Origin: an uncultured Bacteroidales bacterium
Lineage (GTDB): Bacteria > Bacteroidota > Bacteroidia > Bacteroidales > Paludibacteraceae
Direction of reading: 5' to 3'
Assembly: GCA_902780235.1 (NCBI GenBank)
Contig: CACZEL010000008.1
Span: 1 to 64,000, forward strand
DNA: 64,000 bases
The position numbers and the translations under genes are program-made. Positions 1 to 8,308 of this stretch are shown one piece after another. Each line of letters starts with the position of its first letter. The stretch's first letter is position 1. The notes beneath the pieces were generated by a model. The model had not been told where the DNA came from. It worked only from the letters and a program-made list of their open reading frames with translations, and did no database searches.

Positions 1-36
1 ATTCGCAAGATCAATCCCGACGTTCAAGTAGGATAA
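1..36 (+). CDS. 3' end of an upstream gene (partial)
   Basis: The first 36 bases read as an open frame ending in TAA, giving the tail IRKINPDVQVG. The stop lies only three bases before the next ATG at 40, so the gene probably belongs to the same transcript as the DUF456 gene. Eleven residues are too few to identify a family. Confidence 0.5.
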   Translation: MRKINPDVQVG

Positions 37-39
37 AGT

Positions 40-510
40 ATGGATATTTTTCTGTTAGTACTGGCGTTCCTGTTTATGCTGATAGGTATTATCGGTTGTA
101 TCGTGCCCGGTCTTCCGGGCACTCCGATTGCCTATGCAGGTCTATGGATCGCGCAAGCCACCGATCGTATCGATTTCAGTTGGAAATTCCTCCTTATCTG
201 GGGAATCGTCGTGATCGTTATCTCCGTGCTGGACTATATCGTTCCGGCGTGGGGTACGAAACAGTTCGGCGGCACCAAATGGGGTGTTTGGGGTTCGACG
301 ATCGGCGTATTTGTCGGTCTTTTCTTTGGCGCAGTAGGCGTCATCCTCGGTCCGCTGGTGGGCGCTATTATAGGTGAACTGTTTAGCGGAAAAGAGATGG
401 CGCAAGCCGTCAAAGCAGGTTGGGGTAGTTTCATCGGTATCCTTTGCGGCACGGTTCTCAAACTGATCGCTTGCGGTCTGATGATTTCTGCACTCATTCA
501 AGCTATCTGA
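40..510 (+). CDS. DUF456 family membrane protein
   Basis: A 156-residue, very hydrophobic protein with about four membrane segments separated by glycine-rich turns. An early GCIVPGLPGTP loop and a later GAIIGELFSGK segment fit the DUF456 family, small inner-membrane proteins of unknown function that are widespread in bacteria. The start ATG at 40 follows the preceding stop closely. The next gene begins three bases after its stop, so it is the first complete gene of a tight plus-strand run to about 4449. Family assignment is from composition and motif pattern; no function can be inferred. Confidence 0.8.
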   Translation: MDIFLLVLAFLFMLIGIIGCIVPGLPGTPIAYAGLWIAQATDRIDFSWKFLLIWGIVVIVISVLDYIVPAWGTKQFGGTKWGVWGSTIGVFVGLFFGAVGVILGPLVGAIIGELFSGKEMAQAVKAGWGSFIGILCGTVLKLIACGLMISALIQAI

Positions 511-513
511 TCA

Positions 514-1422
514 ATGCGGAAACCCCATCTCATAGTTCCTTTTTTGTTGGCTTGTACGTGCGTACAGGCCAATATCCTGCCTGACATCAGTTGGGAGGAA
601 GCCAAACAGGTTCAGCACGACACAACGGTTAACCAGATTTGGTTAACGGCTGACCGACCTGGCGCAGGAACGGGTTCGGAAGTGCTGCCGTACGAAGTGA
701 TGATGTGGGAGACGGGATTTGAAGGGCAGTTTGCTTCTTGGCAGCACACGTTTACTTTGCCAACTACCTTATTCCGCTTTGGTTTACCCGGTCCGGCAGA
801 GTTACGACTCGAGTATACGGGTTCGTTGGACGTATTACCCTATAAACCTAATATAAAATACATCTATGATCCTTCTCCTCTGACTATCGGAACGAAGATT
901 AATATCTTCGAGAATCACGGTCATAACAACAACTTACGCTGGGTACCTCGTACCTCGGTTTTGGTCAATCTCAATCTGCCGATCACACCACAAATGGCCA
1001 AAGACATGCCGATTGGTGGAGGGGTGGATCTGCTCTTTGAGAACGAGTTAACCGATTGGTTGTCTTTGGGATACGACATAGGCGCACGATGGGAAGAGTG
1101 GGCACCGGCTCCCGATATCTTTGCCGCTTTGGGTTTTAATATCGAGTTGGCGAACAAAGTAGGTATGTACGTCGAGGCGTTCGGAACGTTTGATCCTGAC
1201 GCCGTGAATGAAAAAACCGGTAAGACCTACACCCACAGCGATGTGAACTTCAATTTCGGTTTTACATACGCCGTTCATCCGCGGGTACAATTGGATATAT
1301 ATGCCGGTTTCAACTGCTATAACTCCAATCCCGAACTCTCCAAACCGCAGAATAAATCATTCGTCGGTTTAGGTGTGGCATGGATGATTTGGCACTCGAA
1401 GGAACAGATCGTAATGGAATAA
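514..1422 (+). CDS. outer-membrane beta-barrel protein (putative transporter/MetA-like)
   Basis: A 302-residue exported protein. The N-terminus (MRKPHLIVPFLLACTCVQA) is a signal peptide. The rest shows alternating amphipathic strands typical of a beta barrel and ends in a hydrophobic/aromatic strand. Overall character resembles the MetA-pathway-of-phenol-degradation barrel family, but no residue proves a substrate. It lies between the DUF456 gene and a secreted nuclease with gaps of one to three bases, so co-transcription is likely. The name is a fold-level call, not a pathway claim. Confidence 0.65.
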   Translation: MRKPHLIVPFLLACTCVQANILPDISWEEAKQVQHDTTVNQIWLTADRPGAGTGSEVLPYEVMMWETGFEGQFASWQHTFTLPTTLFRFGLPGPAELRLEYTGSLDVLPYKPNIKYIYDPSPLTIGTKINIFENHGHNNNLRWVPRTSVLVNLNLPITPQMAKDMPIGGGVDLLFENELTDWLSLGYDIGARWEEWAPAPDIFAALGFNIELANKVGMYVEAFGTFDPDAVNEKTGKTYTHSDVNFNFGFTYAVHPRVQLDIYAGFNCYNSNPELSKPQNKSFVGLGVAWMIWHSKEQIVME

Positions 1423-1423
1423 A

Positions 1424-2257
1424 ATGAGCAAACGCAAAAATCCATATATCTTTATCCTTCTTCTGGCGGCAGTACTGTGTATCGCCTCTGTGGTAGTTGT
1501 TAATAATCAATCGGTTGAAGAACAGGTTGCAGAACAGCCATCCACTACGGAAGTGGATAGTTTGGTGGCCTACGAGCTTGTCCGTTTGAATAATAACCAA
1601 CCGGAACAGGTGATCGAGCATATCGGTTATACCGTCAGTTATAACCCCACTTGGTTGGTGCCGAACTGGGTGGCTTATGAGTTAACAGCCGCTGAGACCG
1701 GCGGAGAGCAAGAGCGTTCGAACCATTTCAAACCCGACCCGTTGGTGGAAGGCGATCCGGTGGTGACGAGTGACTATTCGAAGTCAGGCTATGACCGTGG
1801 GCACATGGCACCGGCTGCCGATATGAAATGGTCGGAACAGGCTATGCGGGAGAGTTTCTATATGACCAATATGTGCCCGCAGTTGCACAACCTCAATGCA
1901 GGCGATTGGAAAGATCTGGAAGAGTTGGCTCGTTCCTGGGCACAACAATACGGGAGTATCTATATCGCTTGCGGACCGATTGTAGAAGCCGATTATCCTA
2001 CCATCGGCAAAAACCACACGATCGCTGTTCCTGCGGCTTTCTACAAGGTTTTCTTACGCCAGACGAACAAAGGCTGGACCTCGATCGGCTTTATTATGCC
2101 GAATCAGGCAGGAAACCGACCTCTGATGACCTATATGTTGCCGGTGGATGAAGTGGAAGCACAGACCGGTCTGGACTTCTTCTACAACCTTCCGGATAGC
2201 ATTGAAGCGCAAGTAGAAAGTGATTATAATATATCTGATTGGACTCTTAGCCGTTGA
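1424..2257 (+). CDS. DNA/RNA non-specific endonuclease (NucA/EndoG type)
   Basis: A 277-residue protein with an N-terminal membrane/signal segment (IFILLLAAVLCIASVVVV, residues 9-26), so it acts outside the cytoplasm or anchored to the inner membrane. The DRGHMAPAAD motif near residue 125 carries the catalytic histidine of the beta-beta-alpha metal nuclease family. The downstream NLNAGDWKDLE supplies the metal-binding Asn. These enzymes cleave DNA and RNA with little sequence preference. It starts one base after the preceding stop. Likely roles are nutrient scavenging or turnover of foreign DNA; the operon also carries the UmuDC polymerase, which may be coincidence. Confidence 0.9.
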   Translation: MSKRKNPYIFILLLAAVLCIASVVVVNNQSVEEQVAEQPSTTEVDSLVAYELVRLNNNQPEQVIEHIGYTVSYNPTWLVPNWVAYELTAAETGGEQERSNHFKPDPLVEGDPVVTSDYSKSGYDRGHMAPAADMKWSEQAMRESFYMTNMCPQLHNLNAGDWKDLEELARSWAQQYGSIYIACGPIVEADYPTIGKNHTIAVPAAFYKVFLRQTNKGWTSIGFIMPNQAGNRPLMTYMLPVDEVEAQTGLDFFYNLPDSIEAQVESDYNISDWTLSR

Positions 2258-2263
2258 TAAACA

Positions 2264-2698
2264 ATGAGTAAACTGATAGACATAACGGATTCGGAACAAG
2301 CGGAGTTGGCGCTTGAGTTTGCCGAATCGATCCATGCCGGTTTTCCTTCGCCTGCAGCCGACCATGCCGGCGAACGGATCAATCTGGCGCGTGAGATGAC
2401 GCCGCACCCGGAGACCACTTTTTATGCGCATGTAGAAGGCGATTCCATGCGTGACGCCGGGATTCTGGATGGCGATATCGTGGTCGTTGATCGCAGCCTT
2501 GAACCCAAGAACGGCGATTTTATTGTCGCCTATATCGACGGCGAATACACGCTCAAGGAGTTCAAGATTGACGAGAGTGGACAATGCGCTTGGCTCATTC
2601 CTCATAACCCTGATTTTCAACCGATTCGGGTGGATAAGAACAACGATTTTACGGTCTGGGGTGTGGTGACCTACGCCATCCATAGGACTCGCATATAA
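2264..2698 (+). CDS. umuD: UmuD-like translesion polymerase V subunit (S24 peptidase)
   Basis: At 144 residues this matches the usual length of UmuD. The self-cleavage site is visible as [11 protein letters not shown] near residue 27. The catalytic serine lies in [10 protein letters not shown] and the lysine in EYTLKEF, the Ser-Lys dyad of LexA/UmuD peptidases. Cleaved UmuD' binds UmuC to form polymerase V, which copies damaged DNA. umuC follows at once, separated only by a short period-7 repeat. No SOS operator could be recognised upstream, so regulation may be internal to the operon or use an unfamiliar operator. Confidence 0.93.
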   Translation: MSKLIDITDSEQAELALEFAESIHAGFPSPAADHAGERINLAREMTPHPETTFYAHVEGDSMRDAGILDGDIVVVDRSLEPKNGDFIVAYIDGEYTLKEFKIDESGQCAWLIPHNPDFQPIRVDKNNDFTVWGVVTYAIHRTRI

Positions 2699-2723
2699 AT
2701 TGTACATTGTAAATTGTACATTT
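2699..2723 (+). repeat. short tandem repeat, period 7 (TTGTACA/TTGTAAA)
   Basis: Three imperfect heptamers, TTGTACA TTGTAAA TTGTACA, fill the gap between umuD and umuC. They create an apparent TTG-initiated extension of umuC; the true start is probably the ATG just after the repeat at 2724. The same heptamer family recurs near 55380-55405. Confidence 0.75.
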
Positions 2724-3986
2724 ATGTACGCCTTAGCCGATTGCAATAATTTCTTCGTTTCGTGCGAACGGGTTTTCCGTCCTGATTTGGAGGGGAAGCC
2801 CGTTGTGGTTCTGTCCGGCAACGACGGTTGTGTCGTCTCGCGTTCCAACGAAGCCAAAGCACTCGGCATCAAGATGGGTGTTCCGCTTTATCAGATCAAG
2901 AGTCTGGTCGATAAAGAAGGGGTGGTCTGTTTCTCATCGAACTTTTCCTTATATGGCGACCTCTCTGATCGTGTTATGTCCATCATTCGTCGGCACACTT
3001 CGCGCTTTGAGCAGTATTCGATTGACGAGTGCTTTTTCAATATCGATCATATCCCTGCTGACCAACAGAAAGCGTACTGCGAGCAACTGGTCAAAGATAT
3101 CCGACGGGGAATAGGGATACCCGTTTCTATCGGTATCGCCTCGTCCAAGACGCTCGCCAAAGTGGCGTCCAAATATGCCAAGAAATACCCCGGTTATCAC
3201 GGCGTGTGCGAGATCCGTACGGAGGAACAACGCCTCAAAGCGCTCTCGACTTTCGAGATCGGCGATGTATGGGGTATCGGTCGGCGTGCCAAAGCCAAAC
3301 TGCAGAATGCAGGCATCTCAACGGCTCTTGATTTTGCCGAAAAACCTTCTTCTTTTGCCAAAGGTCTGTTGAATAAACCGGGTTTGCTGACATGGCAGGA
3401 GCTGCGTGGACAAGACGTGATCGATATTACGGAACTGCCTATGAAACAGTCGATTACAACTTCGCGCACCTTCGCTAATGCCATCTCGGAACAGCAGTTA
3501 CTTGAAGAACAGATCGCTAATTTCTGTGCACATTGTGCGCGGCAGTTACGTACGCAACAATCGGTAGCCCAGCAACTCTACGTCTATGCCCACACTTCGG
3601 CTTTCCGTTCCGATATCGAGCAGCATTATCTGTCGGAACTCGTTACCTTGCCGGTCGCTACCTCCAACACCCAAGAACTGATCTCCTATGCCTTGGGTGC
3701 TTTCCGTCGCGCGTACCGACCGGGCGTACTGTATAAGAAGGCAGGGGTGGTGTTACTCAAGATCATCCCGGAGACGGCCGTTGTTCCCGATCTTTTTGAC
3801 ACCAAAGATCGCGCCAAAGACAAGCGTCTGCAGCGTGTGCTCGATCATATCGATGACCGGCACGGCAAACATGCCATCCTTCTGGGGTCTCAACTCACCT
3901 CGCAGCAAGCCGTCTATAAAACCGACCATAAATCGCCGCTTTATACCACCGACCTGCGCGATATCATCACCATTATAGCAAAATAA
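2724..3986 (+). CDS. umuC: UmuC, Y-family DNA polymerase V catalytic subunit
   Basis: From ATG 2724 the product is 420 residues, the standard UmuC length. The start [18 protein letters not shown] carries the first catalytic Asp, and [11 protein letters not shown] carries the second Asp-Glu pair of Y-family polymerases. The little-finger and DUF4113-like C-terminal regions follow. It performs error-prone lesion bypass with processed UmuD. A longer reading from TTG 2700 would encode the repeat as LYIVNCTF and is rejected because family members begin MYAL/MFAL. dtd follows 13 bases downstream. Confidence 0.95.
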   Translation: MYALADCNNFFVSCERVFRPDLEGKPVVVLSGNDGCVVSRSNEAKALGIKMGVPLYQIKSLVDKEGVVCFSSNFSLYGDLSDRVMSIIRRHTSRFEQYSIDECFFNIDHIPADQQKAYCEQLVKDIRRGIGIPVSIGIASSKTLAKVASKYAKKYPGYHGVCEIRTEEQRLKALSTFEIGDVWGIGRRAKAKLQNAGISTALDFAEKPSSFAKGLLNKPGLLTWQELRGQDVIDITELPMKQSITTSRTFANAISEQQLLEEQIANFCAHCARQLRTQQSVAQQLYVYAHTSAFRSDIEQHYLSELVTLPVATSNTQELISYALGAFRRAYRPGVLYKKAGVVLLKIIPETAVVPDLFDTKDRAKDKRLQRVLDHIDDRHGKHAILLGSQLTSQQAVYKTDHKSPLYTTDLRDIITIIAK

Positions 3987-3999
3987 AAATGATTTCATT

Positions 4000-4449
4000 A
4001 TGCGAATAGTAGTTCAACGTTGCAGTCGCGCAGAAGTGCGCATAGACGGAGATATAGTCGGCCAGATCGAGAAAGGCTTTATGCTTTTGGTCGGTGTCAC
4101 GGACACAGATACCCGTGAACAGGCGGATCTGTTAGCGAAGAAAATAGCCCAATTGCGTGTCTTTGAGGATGCCGAAGGCAAGATGAACCTTGCCATCAAT
4201 GAGGTAGGGGGCGCGGTACTCAGTATCTCGCAGTTCACCCTTTATGCCGATTGCCGCAAAGGCAACAGACCATCCTTCATCCGTGCTGCTCGACCGGAAA
4301 CGGCTGAACCCTTATATGACTATTTCAACGACATCCTGCGGACACGCTATAACCTCCAGGTCGAAACCGGCCGTTTCGGCGCAGACATGAAGGTCGATTT
4401 CATCAACGATGGCCCTGTGACCATTCTATTGGATACCGACGAACTATAA
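4000..4449 (+). CDS. dtd: D-aminoacyl-tRNA deacylase
   Basis: A 149-residue protein beginning [13 protein letters not shown], the typical Dtd N-terminus. The [17 protein letters not shown] motif near residue 80 and the [15 protein letters not shown]-terminus (Gly-Pro motif) form the substrate cleft that rejects L-residues by chirality. The enzyme hydrolyses D-aminoacyl-tRNAs, recycling tRNA charged with D-amino acids or glycine on the wrong tRNA. It is the last gene of the plus-strand run. Confidence 0.96.
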   Translation: MRIVVQRCSRAEVRIDGDIVGQIEKGFMLLVGVTDTDTREQADLLAKKIAQLRVFEDAEGKMNLAINEVGGAVLSISQFTLYADCRKGNRPSFIRAARPETAEPLYDYFNDILRTRYNLQVETGRFGADMKVDFINDGPVTILLDTDEL

Positions 4450-4466
4450 TTCTTTTTGGCACGGTA

Positions 4467-4498
4467 TTTGCATATTCGATGTGGAATGTGTAACAATT
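4467..4498 (+). promoter_or_regulatory. candidate weak promoter
   Basis: TTTGCATATTC at 4467 matches the extended -33 element used elsewhere in the window. Exactly 20 bp later stands TAACAATT, a degenerate form of TAnnTTTG. It lies 15 bp before the ATG of the 4513 gene. The poor -7 half lowers confidence. Confidence 0.4.
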
Positions 4499-4512
4499 TA
4501 AAATAGAATGGT

Positions 4513-5097
4513 ATGAGAAAGATTGTAATTCTGGCAATTAGCGCCATCTTTGTGGCTAACATCAGCGCACAAGAAGTAAAGAAATGTGAAGGTAAGCAAT
4601 TCAGCAAAGAGGAAAGGGTAGAGCTTGACATCAAACGTTTTACCAACGAATTGATGCTCAGCGACAAGCAGGCAGAGAAATTCGCCGTTACCTATCGCGA
4701 GTACACAGCCAAACTGGATGAACTGTTTGAAGCCAATAAACCTGCTAAGTTTGAACCGGGCAAAGAACTGACCGACGCGGATCTGGATAAACTGGCGAAA
4801 CAGCGTTTCGCAGGATTCAAGGCATTGGCAGAGCTGCAATCCAAGTACTACGATAAGTTCCGTAAGGATCTGAGTGCTCGTCAAGTGGAGAAAGTCCTGC
4901 GTTTGGAAGCACCCTTTGGTCCCAAACCCTGTTGCGGCAAGCACGAAGGTTCCAAGTTCGACGGCAAGGCATGTGGTCCTCAATTCGATGCCCAACAGTT
5001 CGAAGGTCCTCAGTTTAATGGCCCGCGTCCCGAGTGCGGCAAGAAGCACGGTCATCATCATCCCGAAGCTCCCAAACCCGCCCCTCAAGCAGAATAA
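4513..5097 (+). CDS. exported hypothetical protein with Cys/His-rich tail
   Basis: A 194-residue protein with a clear signal peptide (MRKIVILAISAIFVANISAQ). A charged helical central part (KRFTNELMLSDKQAEKFAV, residues 33-52) recalls the periplasmic Spy/CpxP-type fold. The last 55 residues are low-complexity, rich in Gly, Pro, Phe, Cys and His, with CGKHEG, GKACGPQFD and CGKKHGHHHPE. The tail could bind metal; that is inference from composition. It is a single-gene unit: a weak promoter precedes it and a terminator follows. No named family is recognised. Confidence 0.7.
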   Translation: MRKIVILAISAIFVANISAQEVKKCEGKQFSKEERVELDIKRFTNELMLSDKQAEKFAVTYREYTAKLDELFEANKPAKFEPGKELTDADLDKLAKQRFAGFKALAELQSKYYDKFRKDLSARQVEKVLRLEAPFGPKPCCGKHEGSKFDGKACGPQFDAQQFEGPQFNGPRPECGKKHGHHHPEAPKPAPQAE

Positions 5098-5115
5098 TTA
5101 TCAAAAAACTGCATC

Positions 5116-5153
5116 AAAATCCCACAAATATTTGCACATGTGGGATTTTTTTT
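5116..5153 (+). terminator. intrinsic terminator fused to a promoter
   Basis: AAAATCCCACA (5116-5126) pairs with TGTGGGATTTT (5139-5149) and is followed by a run of T. It would end transcription of the 4513 gene. Its loop holds the TTTGC box of the promoter for the RhuM gene, so the two signals occupy the same bases. Confidence 0.8.
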
Positions 5154-5162
5154 GTACCTTTG
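5131..5162 (+). promoter_or_regulatory. promoter of the RhuM-Fic genes
   Basis: TTTG at 5131-5134, then 20 bp, then TACCTTTG at 5155-5162, an exact Bacteroidota pattern. Transcription should start near 5169, about 24 nt before the ATG at 5193. Confidence 0.85.
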
Positions 5163-5192
5163 CACTCGCAAAGGTATTTATTATATAGAGAT

Positions 5193-6224
5193 ATGTCCAA
5201 ACAACTGCAAATACGTAACTCGACGGCAGAGTTTTTGATCTTCCAAGCCGAAGATAAGGCAGAAGGCGTACAAGTCTTCTACCAAGACGAGTCGATCTGG
5301 GCAACGCAAGAAGCGATCGCCACACTTTTTGACAAAGGTCGGTCTACTATTACGGAACATCTGAGAAATATTTTTACTAGCGGTGAACTTGACCAGAATT
5401 CAGTTTGTCGGAAATTCCGACACACTGCCGCAGATGGTAAAAATTATGATACGCTATTCTACAATCTCGATGCTATCATCTCTGTCGGATATCGCGTTAA
5501 TTCCCGTCGTGCGACTCAGTTCCGACAATGGTGTACTGCTGTGTTGCGCCAGTTTGCTATACGTGGCTATGTTATTGACAAGAAAAGGATGGAGAATGGA
5601 GCGTTTATCAGCGAAGATTATTTTGAGCACCTGTTGGCTGAGATTCGCGAGATTCGACTCTCCGAACGACGATTCTACCAGAAACTCACCGATATATATG
5701 CTACTGCGATCGACTATAACCGCGATGCACCTACTACGCGTGAGTTCTTTGCAAAGGTACAGAACAAGATGCACTATGCAGTTCATGGGCAAACAGCAGC
5801 TGAACTGATTGTCTCGCGTGCTAATGCAGAGAAAGAACACATGGGGCTGACCACATGGGAGAATGCTCCGCACGGAAAGATTGTCAAACCCGACGTCAGT
5901 ATAGCGAAGAACTACCTCAATGAAGCTGAGTTAGAGGATATGGGGCGTCTGGTCAACTCGGTTTTAGATGCCGCGGAACGTATGGCAAAACGGCATATCC
6001 CGATGACGATGGAAGATTGGGCAAAGCGTATTGACATCATACTTGAAGCAAGCGATGACCGTATATTAACGGACGCAGGTTCTATCTCTCACGAGTTCGC
6101 ACAAGCTTTTGCCGAAACGGAGTTTGAGAAATACCGGATCATTCAAGATCGTATCTTTGAATCCGACTTCGACCGTTTCGAGTTACCGTCCTTGCCATTT
6201 GACGGAAATAAAGAGGAAGAATAA
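5193..6224 (+). CDS. RhuM family protein
   Basis: From ATG 5193 the product is 343 residues. A winged-helix-like N-terminal half (SIWATQEAIATLFDKGRSTI, then EHLRNIFTSGEL) and the conserved FYNLDAIISVGYRVNSRRAT block near residue 100 define the RhuM (Virulence_RhuM) family. The start was chosen because the promoter's transcription start lies near 5169, downstream of the earlier in-frame codons. RhuM genes often stand beside Fic genes, as here (10-bp gap), which suggests a toxin-regulator or toxin-antitoxin-like pair. The biochemical role of RhuM is not established. Confidence 0.88.
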   Translation: MSKQLQIRNSTAEFLIFQAEDKAEGVQVFYQDESIWATQEAIATLFDKGRSTITEHLRNIFTSGELDQNSVCRKFRHTAADGKNYDTLFYNLDAIISVGYRVNSRRATQFRQWCTAVLRQFAIRGYVIDKKRMENGAFISEDYFEHLLAEIREIRLSERRFYQKLTDIYATAIDYNRDAPTTREFFAKVQNKMHYAVHGQTAAELIVSRANAEKEHMGLTTWENAPHGKIVKPDVSIAKNYLNEAELEDMGRLVNSVLDAAERMAKRHIPMTMEDWAKRIDIILEASDDRILTDAGSISHEFAQAFAETEFEKYRIIQDRIFESDFDRFELPSLPFDGNKEEE

Positions 6225-6234
6225 TTTGATATTT

Positions 6235-7351
6235 ATGAAAGAATTACCGACATATACACCTGATTTCGAGGAGTATATCCGTCAAGGAGAACCCGAAAAG
6301 AAAGAGCGTGCGCAGATCTGGCGCACCGCTATCGGCTTGCAGCAAGTGGATGGTTTGGAGACCTCAGAATATTTGCGTGAGGTGGCTCGGCAACATATCG
6401 AAGGTGATATTACGCTGAAAGATGTCAAATCGCTTATTGATAGTTATTATAAAACCGAAGATGCACGCAATACGGAAGACGCTGAGGATAAACAAGAAGC
6501 TGATAAAGTATCTGAGCGTATTGCAGAACTTCTCTCGCAAAAGACATTCACGTTTAGCCCCGCACAATTGGTCGCTATTCATCGTCATCTCTTCCAAGGT
6601 ATTTATAAGTTTGCCGGTAAGATCCGCGATTATAATATCACTAAGAAAGAGTGGGTTCTTCGATGGGAAACAGTCCTTGGATTATTTAAAACATGACTTT
6701 GATAATGAAAAAGCGTTTGACTATTCTACACTTTCCTTATCAGAAGCTGTTAGTCATCTAACAATCTTTTGCAGAGATATTTGGCAGATACACCCCTTTG
6801 GAGAAGGGAACACACGTACTACGGCTGTTTTTATGATCAAGTATCTGCGCATGTTGGGCTTCAATGCTGATAATGATTTATTTGCAGAGAACTCGTGGTA
6901 TTTCCGTAACGCACTCGTACGCGCGAATTATAAGAATGTTCCGCAAGGTATTGACTATAGCCCGATATTCCTTGAGCGGTTCTTCCGCAATTTGCTGTTG
7001 GGCGAGAATCATCCTCTTTTAAACCGCGAAATGCACTTGGATTGGAAAGAACCATCAAGCACCCCCGCAAGTACCCCATCAAGTTCCCCAGCAAGTAGCC
7101 AAAATCAATTCGAGACGGACAATGAGAACGTAATAAGGTTAATGAAAGCATTAGGATACGAAAAATTATCCGTAAAAGAATTGATGGCGAGAGTAGGGTT
7201 AAAAGATAGAATGAATTTCATGGAATATTCTCTTAACCCTGCAATTAATACAGGATTTGTGAGAATGCTTTATCCAGAAAGTCCCAAGCACCCACGCCAA
7301 AAATACCTATTGACAGTAAAAGGTATCGGCTGGTACAATAGTCAAACATAA
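6235..7351 (+). pseudogene. Fic/DOC AMP-transferase gene, frameshifted with an internal deletion
   Basis: The first frame (6235-6696) encodes the Fic N-terminal part up to NITKKEWVL. The second frame resumes near 6663 with SLDYLKHDFDNEKAFDY, then the intact catalytic loop HPFGEGNTRT, and a C-terminal winged-helix segment to 7351. Between WVL and SLDY other Fic proteins have a stretch of roughly 15-20 residues (the GxTV...E flap region) that is missing here. The break is therefore a deletion plus a change of frame rather than a single-base slip. A Ser/Thr/Pro tandem-repeat linker (STPASTPSSSPASS) follows the Fic core. Fic enzymes transfer AMP to protein hydroxyls. Probably inactive, unless the reading is an assembly error. 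Confidence 0.8.
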
Positions 7352-7357
7352 AGAGTA

Positions 7358-7431
7358 GGGGTATTAGCTCATCTGGCTAGAGCGCGACACTGGCAGTGTC
7401 GAGGTGAGCGATTCGAGTCCGCTATACTCCA
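7358..7431 (+). tRNA. tRNA-Ala (anticodon GGC)
   Basis: A cloverleaf folds cleanly. The acceptor GGGGTAT pairs with ATACTCC and contains the G3:U70 wobble that marks alanine tRNAs. The D stem is GCTC/GAGC. The anticodon stem CGACA/TGTCG encloses the loop CTGGCAG, giving anticodon GGC. The T loop TTCGAGT is standard but its closing pair is A53:C61 instead of G:C. CCA is not encoded; discriminator is A. It starts 7 bp after the Fic stop and is probably read from the same transcript. Confidence 0.88.
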
Positions 7432-7441
7432 CAAAATCAAT

Positions 7442-7470
7442 AAATCTGCATCAAAAGTGCAGATTTTTTT
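7442..7470 (+). terminator. intrinsic terminator after tRNA-Ala
   Basis: AAATCTGCA and TGCAGATTT form a stem around the loop TCAAAAG, followed by seven T. The end of the T run is also the TTTG box of the next promoter. Confidence 0.82.
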
Positions 7471-7499
7471 GCATATATCAGAAAAAAGCAGTACCTTTG
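7468..7499 (+). promoter_or_regulatory. promoter of structured RNA A
   Basis: TTTGCATATATC at 7468, 20-bp spacing, TACCTTTG at 7492-7499. Start expected near 7506. Confidence 0.87.
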
Positions 7500-7505
7500 C
7501 ACCCG

Positions 7506-7801
7506 CAAACTCACGCTGGGGTGTCTGCGTGACATAACAGGGTGAGGGAGCAGACATATTTAATGGCGTTTACTAACGCTTGTTTTTGACTCATTGAAAC
7601 CTAGGAAACTTCAAAAAGTCATATATCTAGAAAACAAGTCGAAGTAGATGCTCATGGGTGTATTATACACTCACGTGTACTTCATTAGTGCATGTGTGTC
7701 CGCGTATATACACAGCGTGGGTTTCTGCATTGCTTATTCGGATATATGGGTTTTCCTAGGACCTCAATGAGCGGATAAGCAAAAAGGGAATCCGCGTTTT
7801 T
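7506..7801 (+). ncRNA. structured RNA, family member A (about 296 nt)
   Basis: No reading frame of note fills this stretch, yet it has its own promoter and a terminator. Visible helices: TGTCTGC/GCAGACA near 7522-7557; GCGTT/AACGC (7565-7579); CCTAGGAAAC (7600-7609) with GTTTTCCTAGG (7750-7760); CATATATC (7620-7627) with GATATATG (7741-7748); GTGTATTATAC (7658-7668) with GTATATACAC (7704-7713). The same order of helices with different bases, and shared loops TAGATGCnnATGGGT and GGTTTCnTG, occurs in RNA B at 47606-47892 on the other strand. It could be an independent small RNA or, if read through, a leader of the sugar genes at 7895. Possible match to the Rfam motif Bacteroidales-1, which also has a Bacteroidota promoter and terminator; not verified. 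Confidence 0.72.
7771..7801 (+). terminator. terminator of RNA A
   Basis: GCGGAT (7771-7776) pairs with ATCCGC (7790-7795), followed by GTTTTT. The remaining 93 bases to the next ATG hold no clear second promoter, so some read-through into the sugar operon is plausible. Confidence 0.6.
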
Positions 7802-7894
7802 AATTTATCCCATTCTCTTGTAGCCTAATCCTTTCAAAGACAATCGCCTTCGCCTTTGTCTATGTCTTTGTTATGAATTTTAAAACATCTAAGG

Positions 7895-8308
7895 ATGAAA
7901 CATACAACCATTGATGATTGCAGAATTATCGACATCCGCAAATACACAGATAACCGCGGGTATCTTTCAGTAATCGAAGAGGGTCTTGATATTCCCTTCG
8001 AAATCAAAAGAGTGTACTATCTCTATCTCGTTCCGGAAGCAGCGCGTGGAGCACATGCGCATAAGAAACTACAGCAATTACTGATTGCAACTAGCGGTTC
8101 TGTGGATGCCATTATGGATGACGGACAAAACAAAAAGACTTTCCATCTTGATAAGCCTTGGAAAGGGTTGCTTATTCCTTCTGGTCTTTGGCGTGATTTA
8201 GAAAACTTCTCCGGTGGAGCAGTGCTCATGTGCCTCGCTTCCGAAAAGTATAATGCAGATGATTATATTCGTGATTATAAAGTATTTTTGAAATTCAAAG
8301 GACAATGA
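7895..8308 (+). CDS. fdtA: dTDP-4-dehydro-6-deoxyglucose 3,4-ketoisomerase (FdtA/QdtA cupin)
   Basis: A 137-residue cupin protein. The N-terminal [12 protein letters not shown] and the [11 protein letters not shown] motif near residue 50, which holds the catalytic histidines, are typical of FdtA/QdtA/WxcM-like isomerases. They move the keto group of dTDP-4-dehydro-6-deoxyglucose from C4 to C3. The stop overlaps the next start (ATGA at 8305), so translation is coupled. Together with the acetyltransferase and aminotransferase downstream it makes dTDP-Fuc3NAc or dTDP-Qui3NAc; which epimer is not decidable from sequence by eye. Confidence 0.85.
   Translation: MKHTTIDDCRIIDIRKYTDNRGYLSVIEEGLDIPFEIKRVYYLYLVPEAARGAHAHKKLQQLLIATSGSVDAIMDDGQNKKTFHLDKPWKGLLIPSGLWRDLENFSGGAVLMCLASEKYNADDYIRDYKVFLKFKGQ

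Noticed and set aside
5034-5192. Longer start for RhuM
   Set aside because: Would overlap the previous gene and its terminator and precede the promoter.
7500-7895. tmRNA or RNase P RNA
   Set aside because: No tRNA-like ends or tag frame, and none of the conserved RNase P core motifs; two related copies in one window also argue against it.
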